Assembly (NCBI GenBank): GCA_002493395.1
Contig: DKYS01000087.1
Coordinates: 1 to 22,975 of the forward strand
Origin: Turicibacter sp. UBA7094
GTDB taxonomy: Bacteria > Bacillota_I > Bacilli_A > MOL361 > Turicibacteraceae
DNA length: 22,975 nucleotides
Reading direction: 5' to 3'
The notes under the pieces were generated by a model, which had not been told where the DNA came from, searched no databases, and saw nothing but the letters and a program-made list of their open reading frames with translations. Within the stretch, counting starts at the first letter, position 1, and each line of letters begins with the position of its first letter. Shown here one piece after another: positions 14,868 to 22,975 of this stretch. Made by a program: the position numbers and the translations under genes.

Positions 14868-15299
14868 TTACACGAATGAACGTGCTTTACTCGAATCTAA
14901 ATAACTTTGTAAAATAATCGTTGCCGCCATTTTATCGACAACTTTTTTACGTTTTCCACGACTAACGTCCGCTTGAATTAACACGCGTTCGACTTGCATC
15001 GTTGTTAACCGCTCATCCCATAAAATAACTGGAACCTTTGTGGCTTCTTCTAGTTTTTTGGCAAATTCTTGTGTGACTTGGCCGCGCTCACCAATCGAAC
15101 CATTCATGTTTTTAGGCAACCCTAAAACAATGGTCGACACCCGTTGCGTGGTCACTAGTTGTTGAACGTGTAAAATTGCTTTTTTATAATGATTTTCTTC
15201 GAAGCGGAACGTCTCGACCCCATGGGCCATCATCCCTAAGGCATCGCTAATCGCAATGCCTACTGTACGAGTTCCTAAGTCTAGTCCAAGTATTTTCAC
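14868..15299 (-). CDS. ruvX: Holliday junction resolvase-like / pre-16S rRNA nuclease YqgF
   Basis: A 143-residue RNase H-fold protein of the RuvX/YqgF family, which matures the 5' end of 16S rRNA and has been described as a junction resolvase. Acidic site residues are visible in GLDLGTRTVGIAISD near the start, then VLGLPKNMNG, WDERLTT and the C-terminal KKVVDKMAA. The start is GTG 15299, overlapping the ireB stop by 4 bases (GTGA), which implies translational coupling; no strong ribosome binding site is seen. It is yrrK in B. subtilis. Confidence 0.94.
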   Translation of the reverse strand: MKILGLDLGTRTVGIAISDALGMMAHGVETFRFEENHYKKAILHVQQLVTTQRVSTIVLGLPKNMNGSIGERGQVTQEFAKKLEEATKVPVILWDERLTTMQVERVLIQADVSRGKRKKVVDKMAATIILQSYLDSSKARSFV

Positions 15300-15562
15300 T
15301 GTCTAGTCTCAACAAACTTTTCTAATAAAACTTCGATAATTTCATCACGTTCAATTTGTTGGATTTTATTGCGCGCTCCTTGATAACTAGAAATATATGC
15401 AGGGTCTCCTGAAATCAAGTATCCAACCACTTGATTAATCGGATTATACCCTTTAGTTTTTAACGCTTCAAACACATCGACTAAAATTAATTCAACTGCT
15501 TCGTTTTGATTTAATTTATCTTCAAGTGCCTCATTGAGCATCATCGTATGATTTGAGATCAT
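15296..15562 (-). CDS. ireB: IreB family regulatory phosphoprotein (UPF0297)
   Basis: An 88-residue member of the UPF0297 family, named after the Enterococcus IreB substrate of the PASTA kinase IreK, which affects cephalosporin resistance. The core signature is present: VFEALKTKGYNPINQ, VGYLISGDPAYIS and ARNKIQQIERDEI. The frame extends to GTG 15574, but ATG 15562 gives the usual family length and is preceded by GGTGGTG. Thr residues close to the N-terminus could be phosphosites; no PASTA kinase is in the window. It is yrzL in B. subtilis. Confidence 0.9.
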   Translation of the reverse strand: MISNHTMMLNEALEDKLNQNEAVELILVDVFEALKTKGYNPINQVVGYLISGDPAYISSYQGARNKIQQIERDEIIEVLLEKFVETRQ

Positions 15563-15595
15563 CACATTCACCACCCATAAATAGTCCTTAACTTT

Positions 15596-15624
15596 ATTTT
15601 ACAATATTGTTTTAGGGATGAAAA
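15596..15624 (-). promoter_or_regulatory. Candidate sigma-A promoter for ireB-ruvX-yrzB
   Basis: In the 65-base gap after alaS, the minus strand shows TTTTCA (15619-15624), a 17-base spacer and TAAAAT (15596-15601). The matches are moderate. No alaS terminator is seen in this gap, so read-through from alaS is also likely. Confidence 0.4.
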
Positions 15625-15627
15625 GAA

Positions 15628-18249
15628 CTATAAATTATTTTTTAACCATTCATCAACACTTAATAAGGCATCCGCAATTTTACTAACATCTTTTGCACCG
15701 GCTTGTGCCATGTCTGGGCGTCCACCTCCGCCTCCGCCGCAAACACTCGCAACTTCTTTTACGATTTTACCGGCATGAACTCCTTGTTTGACGTAATCGG
15801 CAGTTACCCCACAAGAAATAGCCACTTTTCCTTCAGAAGAGCTTGCTAAAACAATAACTGCTGACGTCAATTGTTGCTTGAATTCATCGATCATTTGGCG
15901 TAAATGATTCATGTCTACGTCCACTAATTGCGCAGTTAAGACTGTTAATCCATTCACCTCATGTGTATTATGTACAATTTCTTTCATTTTTAAATGTGAT
16001 AACTTCGATTTTAACGATTCATTCTCACGATGAACCTCTTTTAATTCATCTAAAACACCTGACACACGTTCTTCTAATAACGCTGGTTTCGTTTTAAGTG
16101 TCTCTGATACCGTTGTAAAACGCGTAATGAAATGATTCATATACTCATAAGCTGCTTGAGAAGTCACCGCCTCAATACGACGTGTTCCTGCCCCGATTCC
16201 TGATTCTGAAATAATTTTAAATAAACCAATTTCAGACGTATTCATCACGTGGCATCCTCCACATAATTCGATGCTATAATCACCTGCTTTAACCACGCGA
16301 ACAACGTCTCCATATTTTTCACTAAATAGAGCCATTGCTCCCATCGCTTTTGCTTCATCAATCGACTTTTCAAACACTTCAACCGGTAGTGAAGCCCAAA
16401 TTTTTTCATTAACAATTGCTTCAATACGTTGTAGTTCCTCTGGTGTCAATCCTTGCATATTCGTAAAATCAAATCGTAAACGTCCCGCTGAAACTAAAGA
16501 CCCCGCTTGATTCACGTGCGTTCCAATGACATCTTTTAAGGCTTGATGTAATAAATGTGTCGCCGTATGATTTTTTGTTAATGCTAAACGATCGTTGACC
16601 ATGACAGAAGAAACAACTTCGTCATTTAAAGATAAAACTCCCTCTACCTCAACCGTATGTAAGTGTTGACCATTCGGAGCTTTGATCACATCTAGCACTT
16701 CTACGGTTGCCTTTTGAGTGGTCATACTTCCTTTATCTGCAACTTGTCCTCCACTTTCGGCATAAAATGGCGTGCAATCTAAAATAACTTGACCTGCTCC
16801 TGATAAGGAATCCACAACTTCCCCGTCTTTTAATAATAAGATGACGTTCCCTTTGGCTGTAAACTGTTGGTATCCAACAAATGTTGACGGTGTTTTAAAG
16901 TTCATTAGCGCCTCATTTTGAGATTGCATACTTGCCACATCTTCGCGCGCATTTCGAGCACGATCACGTTGTGCTTGCATCTCTTTGTCAAATCCTTCTT
17001 TATCTACACTAAAACCTGATTCTTCCGCATATTCTAATGTCAATTCATATGGGAATCCATATGTATCATAAAGCATGAAGGCATCTTTTCCTGAAATCAC
17101 TTTTGTCTGGCTTTTCACCATTAACTCATTTAAAATCTTTTCTCCATCTGCAAGCGTTTGACGGAAACGTTCTTCTTCTGACTTAATAACTTTTTGAACC
17201 AATTCAATTTTATCGACAACATATGGATAGTAGTCTTTCATAATCTCTGCAACAACTGGCACGAGCTCATACATAAATGCACGGTCAATTCCAAGGTTCT
17301 TTCCATAACGGACCGCACGGCGTAATAAGCGGCGTAACACATATCCACGCCCTTCGTTTGATAATAATGCCCCATCAGCAACGGCAAAAGTAACGGTACG
17401 TACGTGATCGGCAATGACTTTAAAAGCAACTGCTGTTTCTTTTGTATACTTAACCCCTGAAATTTCTTCTGTTTTTCGAATAATTGGCATGAATAAATCC
17501 GTATCAAAGTTTGTTTCTACACCCTGTAAGACGCAAGCCATACGCTCAAGTCCCATCCCAGTATCTATATTTTGATTTGGAAGTAGTGGGTATTCACTTC
17601 GATCTAACCCTTCTTTTGAGTTAAATTGTGAAAAGACAATATTCCAAATTTCAATGTAGCGATCATTCTCAATATCTTCTTCTAACAAACGAATTCCAAT
17701 ATTTTCTGGATCATATTTTGTCCCGCGGTCAAAGAAGATTTCAGTGTTTGGTCCACATGGTCCTTCTCCGATTTCCCAGAAGTTATACTCTAACTTCACA
17801 ATATGTTCTGGCTTAACACCAAGTTTGATCCATAAATCATAGGTCTCTTGATCATTTGGATAAATGGTAACGTATAATAAATCTTTGTCAAATCCAAACC
17901 ATTCTGGTGAAGTTAATAATTCCCATCCCCAGGTCACGGCCTCTTCACGGAAATAATCTCCAATCGAGAAGTTTCCTAACATTTCAAAAAAGGTATGATG
18001 GCGTGCTGTTTTCCCTACATTTTCAATATCATTCGTACGAATTGACTTTTGAGCATTTGTAATCCGTGGATTTTTTGGAATCTCACGCCCATCAAAATAT
18101 TTCTTTAACGCAGCAACCCCACTATTAATCCATAATAATGTTGGGTCATTGGCTGGAACTAAAGAAGCTCCTGGCTCGATCATATGCCCTTTTGATTTAA
18201 AGAAGTTTAAATACATTGATCGAATTTCTGAACCTGTCATATATTTCAT
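15628..18249 (-). CDS. alaS: Alanyl-tRNA synthetase
   Basis: An 873-residue class II synthetase charging tRNA-Ala. The N-terminal catalytic core shows NDPTLLWINSGV, ITNAQKSIRTNDIENVG, HHTFFEMLGNFSIGDYF and the GMGLERM motif 3. The editing domain has its zinc ligands in HTATHLLHQAL and ELCGGCHV, and the C-terminal C-Ala domain carries the glycine run GGGGGGRPDMAQAG. All domains are complete. The start is ATG 18249, with GAGGTG 7 bases upstream. A T-box leader and sigma-A promoter lie upstream, so expression should rise when tRNA-Ala is uncharged. ireB follows 65 bases after the stop. Confidence 0.98.
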   Translation of the reverse strand: MKYMTGSEIRSMYLNFFKSKGHMIEPGASLVPANDPTLLWINSGVAALKKYFDGREIPKNPRITNAQKSIRTNDIENVGKTARHHTFFEMLGNFSIGDYFREEAVTWGWELLTSPEWFGFDKDLLYVTIYPNDQETYDLWIKLGVKPEHIVKLEYNFWEIGEGPCGPNTEIFFDRGTKYDPENIGIRLLEEDIENDRYIEIWNIVFSQFNSKEGLDRSEYPLLPNQNIDTGMGLERMACVLQGVETNFDTDLFMPIIRKTEEISGVKYTKETAVAFKVIADHVRTVTFAVADGALLSNEGRGYVLRRLLRRAVRYGKNLGIDRAFMYELVPVVAEIMKDYYPYVVDKIELVQKVIKSEEERFRQTLADGEKILNELMVKSQTKVISGKDAFMLYDTYGFPYELTLEYAEESGFSVDKEGFDKEMQAQRDRARNAREDVASMQSQNEALMNFKTPSTFVGYQQFTAKGNVILLLKDGEVVDSLSGAGQVILDCTPFYAESGGQVADKGSMTTQKATVEVLDVIKAPNGQHLHTVEVEGVLSLNDEVVSSVMVNDRLALTKNHTATHLLHQALKDVIGTHVNQAGSLVSAGRLRFDFTNMQGLTPEELQRIEAIVNEKIWASLPVEVFEKSIDEAKAMGAMALFSEKYGDVVRVVKAGDYSIELCGGCHVMNTSEIGLFKIISESGIGAGTRRIEAVTSQAAYEYMNHFITRFTTVSETLKTKPALLEERVSGVLDELKEVHRENESLKSKLSHLKMKEIVHNTHEVNGLTVLTAQLVDVDMNHLRQMIDEFKQQLTSAVIVLASSSEGKVAISCGVTADYVKQGVHAGKIVKEVASVCGGGGGGRPDMAQAGAKDVSKIADALLSVDEWLKNNL

Positions 18250-18276
18250 CGTTTATCACCTCTTAAAATTGAGTAT

Positions 18277-18501
18277 AAAAAAAGCCCTTATAGCTAAGGA
18301 CGATTTGAACGCGGTACCACCTTATTTTTGTTTTACTCATCTAAAACAACACTTAAAGGCGATAACGGTGCTAACCGATAGGTTTTACCTACACTCCAGA
18401 AGTAGCGTTCGAGTATTTTTCATTAGGGTTTATCTCAGCCTAGAAACCCCTCTCTGTGGAATTACAAATCTCTACTTTCTTCTATCAACATTTTGTTATT
18501 C
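18277..18501 (-). promoter_or_regulatory. T-box riboswitch (alanine) upstream of alaS
   Basis: The invariant T-box AGGTGGTACCGCG is at 18310-18322 on the minus strand. A TAAGG just before it can pair with CCTTA to form the antiterminator. The competing terminator is GTCCTTA/TAAGGGC (18284-18301), followed by seven T residues (18277-18283). In Stem I, the GAAC-GCT-AC context puts a GCU alanine specifier codon at 18404-18406. Uncharged tRNA-Ala should stabilise the antiterminator and allow alaS transcription. Confidence 0.95.
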
Positions 18502-18507
18502 GACTCT

Positions 18508-18536
18508 ATTTTAACGATTTTATGCCCGACTTTCAA
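18508..18536 (-). promoter_or_regulatory. Sigma-A promoter of alaS
   Basis: On the minus strand there is a -35 box TTGAAA (18531-18536), a 17-base spacer and a -10 box TAAAAT (18508-18513), five of six matches each. The predicted start near 18501 is just upstream of T-box Stem I. Confidence 0.75.
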
Positions 18537-18590
18537 GCCTTTTTTTACATTTCCTATGACTATTCCGTAAAACATCCCCCTTTTATGATA

Positions 18591-18619
18591 GAAAAAAACC
18601 TCCCCTAAGGGAGAGGTTT
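18591..18619 (-). terminator. Terminator of the small-protein gene
   Basis: A stem AAACCTC/GAGGTTT (18596-18602 with 18613-18619) has further inner C-G pairs. On the minus strand it runs directly into TTTTTTT. It begins two bases after the stop of the 55-residue gene. Confidence 0.85.
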
Positions 18620-18620
18620 G

Positions 18621-18788
18621 TTAAAACGGCATCATATCGTGAAAACAATCTTGCCAATGTCCAATATTTCTACGATATTTTTTCATTTGACGTCGAATTT
18701 GTTTTTTATAGTGGCATGGATCTTCTTGATATGTCATTGTTGCCACGAATACCACGATAAATAATAAAAATAAGACGGCTTTTTTCAT
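18621..18788 (-). CDS. Small secreted or membrane-anchored protein, two Cys, unknown function
   Basis: A 55-residue frame from ATG 18788, with AGGTG 6 bases upstream in a strong purine-rich site, to TAA 18621. Residues 1-3 are MKK, and residues 4-18 are strongly hydrophobic (AVLFLLFIVVFVATM), fitting a signal peptide or membrane anchor. The rest is basic and aromatic, with an RRQMKKYRRN patch, Cys at 25 and 48, and four His. There is no lipobox. I do not recognise the family. It lies 86 bases after recD2 and ends in its own terminator, which supports a real transcript; it may be read from the mnmA-recD2 transcript, since I find no convincing promoter between. Confidence 0.75.
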   Translation of the reverse strand: MKKAVLFLLFIVVFVATMTYQEDPCHYKKQIRRQMKKYRRNIGHWQDCFHDMMPF

Positions 18789-18873
18789 CCCATTCACCTC
18801 ACTTCAACATGATAGTTTTAGTTTGGTTCATTTTGCTTTTTTTATGTTTAAAATTAACAAACAATCTTATATT

Positions 18874-21306
18874 TTATGACGTCTCATCCATAAAATCATA
18901 CGGACTGATTCCCTCAAGCTCTACCTCATCTAAATAATCAAACGGAATCTCATGTTCCTTAAAATAATCAGCGAATGGATTTTCAATAGGATTCGCCTCT
19001 TTTTGCATCGCAAATCGTAATTTTAACGTGGTTTGCCGTTCGTCCCCTTCGTTTTTAACGCCTTTGGCTAAGGCTAAAAATTCGCCAATAATAATTAACG
19101 ACTTTTTCGCTCGGGTAATCGCAGTATAAATCAATTTTTTTTGTAACATCACATGATAGGCATGGGTGATGGGAAGAATCACGATTGGGTATTCTGATCC
19201 CTGAGATTTGTGAACCGACACACAATACGCGTGGGTTAAGTTTTGCAAATCCCCTTTTTTATAGGTCACTTCCTTTGAATCAAAACTGGCGATTAGTTGA
19301 TCTTCTTTCTCCTCGGTTTCATTTTTGTACGAGATTCCAATGATTTCACCAACATCGCCATTCATAACTCCTGTTTCTGGTTGATTTGATAATTGTAACA
19401 CCTTATCCCCAATCCGAAACACGCGTTGACCAAATACTAGTTCCCTTTTAGTCGATTCATCCGGTGGGTTAAAAATTTGTTGTAGCATTTCATTAATTGC
19501 GTCAATACCGCATTCTCCTCGATACATAGGAACTAAAACTTGAACGTCATTAGCTGTATACCCTTTAGACAGTGCATTTTCAACAATCTTTTTTAAGTAA
19601 AGAGGAATTTGGGGCTGCGGGGCCTCGACGTATAATCGATCAGGCTTCTTTTGTCTTAAATCTTCCGGTAAATGGTTATTTTTAACAGCATGTGCTAACG
19701 AAATAATAGAAGAGTCTTGCGCCTGTCGATGAACGGTTACCAATCTCGTCAACGGAATCGCACCACTTTCAATCAAGTCCTTTAAAACTTGTCCAGGACC
19801 AACCGAAGGTAACTGATTATCATCTCCAACTAAAATAACCTGAGCTCCTGTCTTAATACTTTGAAACAATTGAAAAGCAAGTAGCGTATCGAGCATTGAG
19901 CTTTCATCGATAATAATTAAATCATATTCTAGCTGAGAACATTCGTCATGTTGAAAAACACCATCCACCCCATAACCGAGTAACCGATGGATCGTTGAGG
20001 CTTTAATCGACGTCGTTTCGGTCATTCGCTTAGCCGCGCGCCCCGTCGGTGCCGCCAAAGCAATAGGGAATGTTTTTTCAGATGTCGCATACTGACCGGG
20101 GTCTAAGGATAATTTATGAAGTGACGCATAAGCTTTTAAAATTCCTTGGACCACCGTTGTTTTCCCCGTTCCAGGACCCCCGGTAATAATACTAACGGGA
20201 TGCTTCAATGCCATTTGGATAGCTGCTTCCTGTTCTTTAGAATAGGTAATGGCCATTTCCTGCGTTAACTTTTTAATTACCTCCTCGAGCTCATCATCAC
20301 TGACTGGCTCCCTCTTTTGTAACCTTAAAATGGATTCCACAATTCCTTTCTCACTATTGACGAGCATCGGAATAAATAAAAAGTCTCCCTCAATATAAAT
20401 TTTTTTCTTTTGAATGAGGGACTGAATCTGCTGGTCAATTTGAGAAAAATCAAGCAATTGTGACGATTTTTGATTTAGATACTGTAACGCACTTTGAACA
20501 AGTTGCTTGTGATAAACATATGTATGTCCTTTTTGAATGGCAATTTGATCAATGACGTAAAGAAGGGCGGCTCGAATTCGGCGAGGATCATCTAACGAAA
20601 CACCAATCCTTTTGGCCAATTCGTCAGCCCTAACAAACCCGATGCCATCAATATCCTCAATTAACCGATAAGGATTCTCTTTAATCAAATCAAGTGCTTG
20701 ATATTGATAACGTTTAAAAATTTTCATGACGAGTTTCGGACTTAAATCATACCCATACAACGGCGCTAAAATTTGCTCCGTCCCCTGTTGATCGACCAAT
20801 GTCGCATATAACTTATCCGCCAACTTTTTCGATAATTTAGGGACTTCGTCTAAAGATTGTCGATTTTTCAAAATCACATTAATCGCATCATCGCCTAATG
20901 TTTCGACAATCTTTTCCGCTGTTTTTTTTCCAATTCCCTCAAAAATATCACTACTTAAATAATGAACAAGTGATGATTTTCCTTGAACCCTCACACTTTC
21001 GTAAGAGAGAACTTGAAACTGCCACCCATATTTAGGGTGTTTGATTAAATTCCCATTAAATTGATAAGGTTTATGAGAAACTAACTTCGGAAAATAACCC
21101 GAAACTGTCACTTTGTAATACGTTTTATTTTCTGTTAATCCGAGCGTTTCACATAATTTTTCTTCAACGGATTTGTAAGCGAGTTTAAGTTGCTCCTCAG
21201 GACATTGATGTTCAGTGACTAAAACCGTTCCAATGGAGAAGCCATTTTCCTCATTGAAAAAGATTGAATCTAAAAATATTCCTTGAATAGAGTTGACTTC
21301 TCCCAT
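18874..21306 (-). CDS. recD2: RecD2-type DNA helicase
   Basis: An 810-residue SF1B 5'-to-3' helicase of the RecD2/YrrC type, found in bacteria without RecBC partners and linked to replication fork and repair functions. An N-terminal OB-like domain and helix-hairpin-helix repeats (FEGIGKKTAEKI, IDGIGFVRADELA) come first. Walker A GGPGTGKTT is at about 376-384, then AAPTGRAAKRM, Walker B IIDESSML, VGDDNQLPSVGPG and motif VI YTAITRAKK, after the conserved VHKSQGSEY. I choose ATG 21306, because GAGAGG lies 9 bases upstream; the same site abuts ATG 21315 too closely. It begins 15 bases after the mnmA stop. Confidence 0.95.
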   Translation of the reverse strand: MGEVNSIQGIFLDSIFFNEENGFSIGTVLVTEHQCPEEQLKLAYKSVEEKLCETLGLTENKTYYKVTVSGYFPKLVSHKPYQFNGNLIKHPKYGWQFQVLSYESVRVQGKSSLVHYLSSDIFEGIGKKTAEKIVETLGDDAINVILKNRQSLDEVPKLSKKLADKLYATLVDQQGTEQILAPLYGYDLSPKLVMKIFKRYQYQALDLIKENPYRLIEDIDGIGFVRADELAKRIGVSLDDPRRIRAALLYVIDQIAIQKGHTYVYHKQLVQSALQYLNQKSSQLLDFSQIDQQIQSLIQKKKIYIEGDFLFIPMLVNSEKGIVESILRLQKREPVSDDELEEVIKKLTQEMAITYSKEQEAAIQMALKHPVSIITGGPGTGKTTVVQGILKAYASLHKLSLDPGQYATSEKTFPIALAAPTGRAAKRMTETTSIKASTIHRLLGYGVDGVFQHDECSQLEYDLIIIDESSMLDTLLAFQLFQSIKTGAQVILVGDDNQLPSVGPGQVLKDLIESGAIPLTRLVTVHRQAQDSSIISLAHAVKNNHLPEDLRQKKPDRLYVEAPQPQIPLYLKKIVENALSKGYTANDVQVLVPMYRGECGIDAINEMLQQIFNPPDESTKRELVFGQRVFRIGDKVLQLSNQPETGVMNGDVGEIIGISYKNETEEKEDQLIASFDSKEVTYKKGDLQNLTHAYCVSVHKSQGSEYPIVILPITHAYHVMLQKKLIYTAITRAKKSLIIIGEFLALAKGVKNEGDERQTTLKLRFAMQKEANPIENPFADYFKEHEIPFDYLDEVELEGISPYDFMDETS

Positions 21307-21321
21307 CACCCTCATCCTCTC

Positions 21322-22455
21322 TTAATACATTCGACGTTCGCCGTCTTTAAATGCTACTTCAATACGTCCTCCCCCTAAACAGACATCATCTAAATAAAAC
21401 ACAGCAGCCTGCCCCGGAGTCACGGCACGAACAGGAGTTAGTAAACGAACTTTTAACAGGTCATCTCCCATCCATTCAAGTTCAACCGGAACATCTGGTT
21501 GACGATAACGAAATTTAGCCGTACATTTAAAAACGCCTGTAAACTTTTGAGTCGGAATCCAATTGACATTCGATACATGCGCCTCATCCGCATAAACATA
21601 CTCATTTTCAAATCCTTGACCGACGTATAAAATATTCTCTTCTAAGTTTTTCCCAATAACGAACCAAGCATCACCTTTTCCACCAATACCCAGTCCCTTA
21701 CGTTGACCAATCGTATAATACATTAATCCAATATGCTCTCCTAAAACTTCTCCATCAAGAGTTTGCATTTTTCCAGGTTGAGCTGGTAGATAATTTTGTA
21801 AAAATTGGGTGAAATTTCGTTCTCCAATAAAGCATACACCTGTTGAATCTTTCTTTTTGGCTGTCACTAAGTCCAATTTTTCAGCAATTTCGCGAACCTC
21901 AGATTTTTGTAATTCCCCTACTGGAAATAATGTTTTACTTAACTGGGCTTGCGTTAACTGGCTTAAAAAATACGTTTGATCCTTATTGTTATCCACCCCT
22001 CGAAGCATCTTCACTTCTTCTCCATGCTCAACACGTGCATAATGCCCCATCGCAATATAATCGCAACCGAGGTCCAGTGCATAATCTAAAAAAGCTTTAA
22101 ATTTTACTTCTTTATTACACATAATATCTGGATTTGGCGTCCGTCCCGCCTTATATTCATCTAGGAAATACATAAACACGCGGTCCCAGTATTCTTGAAC
22201 AAAGTCTACACGATGAAGTTTAATTCCTAATTGATCAGCAACCGCTTTCGCATCCATGTAATCAACTTCTTGAGGACACACCGCATCATTGACCGTCGGA
22301 TTTCCTAATACATCAGAATTGGTCGCACTGTCCCAATTCCGCATAAAAACGCCCTCAACATCATAGCCCTGTTCCTTCAATAAATAAGCAGCAACAGATG
22401 AATCAACACCACCAGACATTCCAACAATTACTTTTTTGCCTTTATTTAAACTCAT
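21322..22455 (-). CDS. mnmA: tRNA-specific 2-thiouridylase MnmA
   Basis: A 377-residue enzyme that puts sulfur on U34 of tRNA-Lys, Glu and Gln. The PP-loop SGGVDSSVAAY is at residues 14-24. The two catalytic Cys residues are in DIMCNKEVKF and GVCFIGERNF. MGHYAR, KDQTYFLSQL and the C-terminal beta-barrel (TPGQAAVFY) complete the fold. The open frame extends to GTG 22470, but ATG 22455 has GGAGG 8 bases upstream. recD2 follows closely, as trmU-yrrC do in B. subtilis. The desulfurase gene iscS/yrvO that often precedes mnmA does not appear within the 475 bases upstream. Confidence 0.96.
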   Translation of the reverse strand: MSLNKGKKVIVGMSGGVDSSVAAYLLKEQGYDVEGVFMRNWDSATNSDVLGNPTVNDAVCPQEVDYMDAKAVADQLGIKLHRVDFVQEYWDRVFMYFLDEYKAGRTPNPDIMCNKEVKFKAFLDYALDLGCDYIAMGHYARVEHGEEVKMLRGVDNNKDQTYFLSQLTQAQLSKTLFPVGELQKSEVREIAEKLDLVTAKKKDSTGVCFIGERNFTQFLQNYLPAQPGKMQTLDGEVLGEHIGLMYYTIGQRKGLGIGGKGDAWFVIGKNLEENILYVGQGFENEYVYADEAHVSNVNWIPTQKFTGVFKCTAKFRYRQPDVPVELEWMGDDLLKVRLLTPVRAVTPGQAAVFYLDDVCLGGGRIEVAFKDGERRMY

Positions 22456-22811
22456 ATATGAAACCTCCACATTATCTTTACTAAAACGTTCTCAATTAAC
22501 AGCTTCTTTTAACAAGCCTTTTGTCACCTATATCATCTCATTTATAACCTAATTAACTCTCTCATCTCATGAAACGATGCCTCACGCTTATAATAGCCCC
22601 CTCAAATATCATAAAGCCATTCTTTGAGTAAACGACCGACTTTCTTCACCCGTTCCCTAAAAAATCAACACCATCTGTAGATCACCGTCAAATAGTCAGG
22701 AGCTTTTTTACCTTATTATCGGACATTCAGACGATGTTCTATTCTTTATTATAAGCAAAAACTTCAAGATAAGCAATATTTGATAAGATTCGCCTCTCTT
22801 TCCCTAGACGT
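22456..22811 (-). other. Long leader-like spacer before mnmA
   Basis: No family-recognisable gene is seen on either strand. A TATAAT with a 17-base spacer to TTGCTT lies at 22745-22773 on the minus strand and could start a long mnmA leader; the -35 box is poor. A 15-codon frame runs from GTG 22649 to TGA 22602 on the minus strand (MKKVGRLLKEWLYDI), after AGGGA. Its translation is doubtful. Confidence 0.3.
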
Positions 22812-22857
22812 AAAAAAGGTACCCGCGCTAATGAATCATTAGTTTGGATACCTTTTT
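22812..22857 (-). terminator. Long hairpin terminator upstream of mnmA
   Basis: Two stacked stems: AAAAAGGTATCC pairs with GGGTACCTTTTT on the minus strand with one G.U, then a 3x3 internal loop and CTAATG/CATTAG. Six T residues follow on the minus strand and five on the plus strand. The wobble pair becomes a mismatch on the plus strand, so it most likely ends a minus-strand gene to the right. Confidence 0.75.
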
Positions 22858-22930
22858 CAGCATGATTAGACTCTCTTGACCAACGAATATGTGTAACTCA
22901 TTGATTCAGCGTCTAACTATAACCATTTTA

Positions 22931-22975
22931 TTAACGTTTCCCTTTATCGTATGGCTCACCTGCGGCTTTCGGCCC
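22931..22975 (-). CDS. Possible C-terminal tail of an upstream gene (partial)
   Basis: The minus-strand frame entering from the right edge reads GPKAAGEPYDKGKR and stops at TAA 22931-22933, about 73 bases before a terminator hairpin. A basic, low-complexity tail is plausible for a protein end. A second minus frame stays open to about 22890, so the choice is uncertain and I cannot name a family. Confidence 0.35.
   Translation of the reverse strand, partial: GPKAAGEPYDKGKR

Noticed and set aside
1..22975. CRISPR arrays, tRNA or rRNA genes, transposases, phage genes or attachment sites
   Set aside because: Both strands were read and no spaced direct repeats, cloverleaf, transposase or integrase motifs were found.

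Overview
The window looks like core chromosome of a low-GC, spore-forming Bacillota. The DNA is AT-rich, ribosome binding sites are strong (GGAGG type), an intact pro-sigma-K gene is present, and gene order follows two Bacillus housekeeping blocks: yqeG-yqeH-yhbY-yqeK-rsfS-yqeM, and alaS-ireB-ruvX-yrzB-mltG-trmR-trhP1-trhP2-udk-greA-mtnN. The protein flavour and the Cys-rich collagen-like gene at the left edge make me lean towards Turicibacter or a close relative. That genus call is inference; no 16S rRNA or other marker is in the window. Every gene except sigK is on the minus strand, so the operons read from high to low coordinates. Layout, left to right. (1) 1-250: the first 83 codons of a collagen-like protein that runs off the left edge. 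(2) 431-4352: the ribosome-assembly and nucleotide-housekeeping operon yqeG-yqeH-yhbY-yqeK-rsfS-yqeM, from a sigma-A-like promoter at 4429-4457 to a terminator at 431-467. Compared with Bacillus subtilis, aroE and nadD are absent from this block. (3) 4515-5204: sigK on the plus strand, uninterrupted, with a sigma-E-like promoter that overlaps the divergent yqeG promoter. (4) 5211-7766: a nadD-nadE pair, two consecutive steps of NAD synthesis, ending at a bidirectional terminator shared with sigK. (5) 7879-9098: greA and mtnN, separated by a hairpin. (6) 9316-14480: udk, the wobble-uridine modification genes trhP2, trhP1 and trmR, and mltG. (7) 14553-18249: yrzB, ruvX, ireB and alaS, with an alanine T-box riboswitch upstream of alaS. 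(8) 18621-22455: a 55-residue secreted or membrane-anchored small protein, recD2 and mnmA. (9) 22456-22975: a long spacer with a strong hairpin, then perhaps the C-terminal tail of another minus-strand gene. Working together: RsfS, YqeH, YhbY and RuvX act in ribosome maturation or silencing. TrhP1, TrhP2, TrmR, MnmA and AlaRS act on tRNA. NadD and NadE make NAD, and YqeK, MtnN and Udk handle nucleotides. I see no CRISPR array, insertion sequence, prophage, tRNA or rRNA gene. The unusual material is in small things: an unannotated Cys-containing small protein, a Cys-rich collagen-like gene, overlapping vegetative and sporulation promoters, hairpins that overlap coding ends or sit where no promoter fits, and leader regions with micro-ORFs or attenuator-like pairings.
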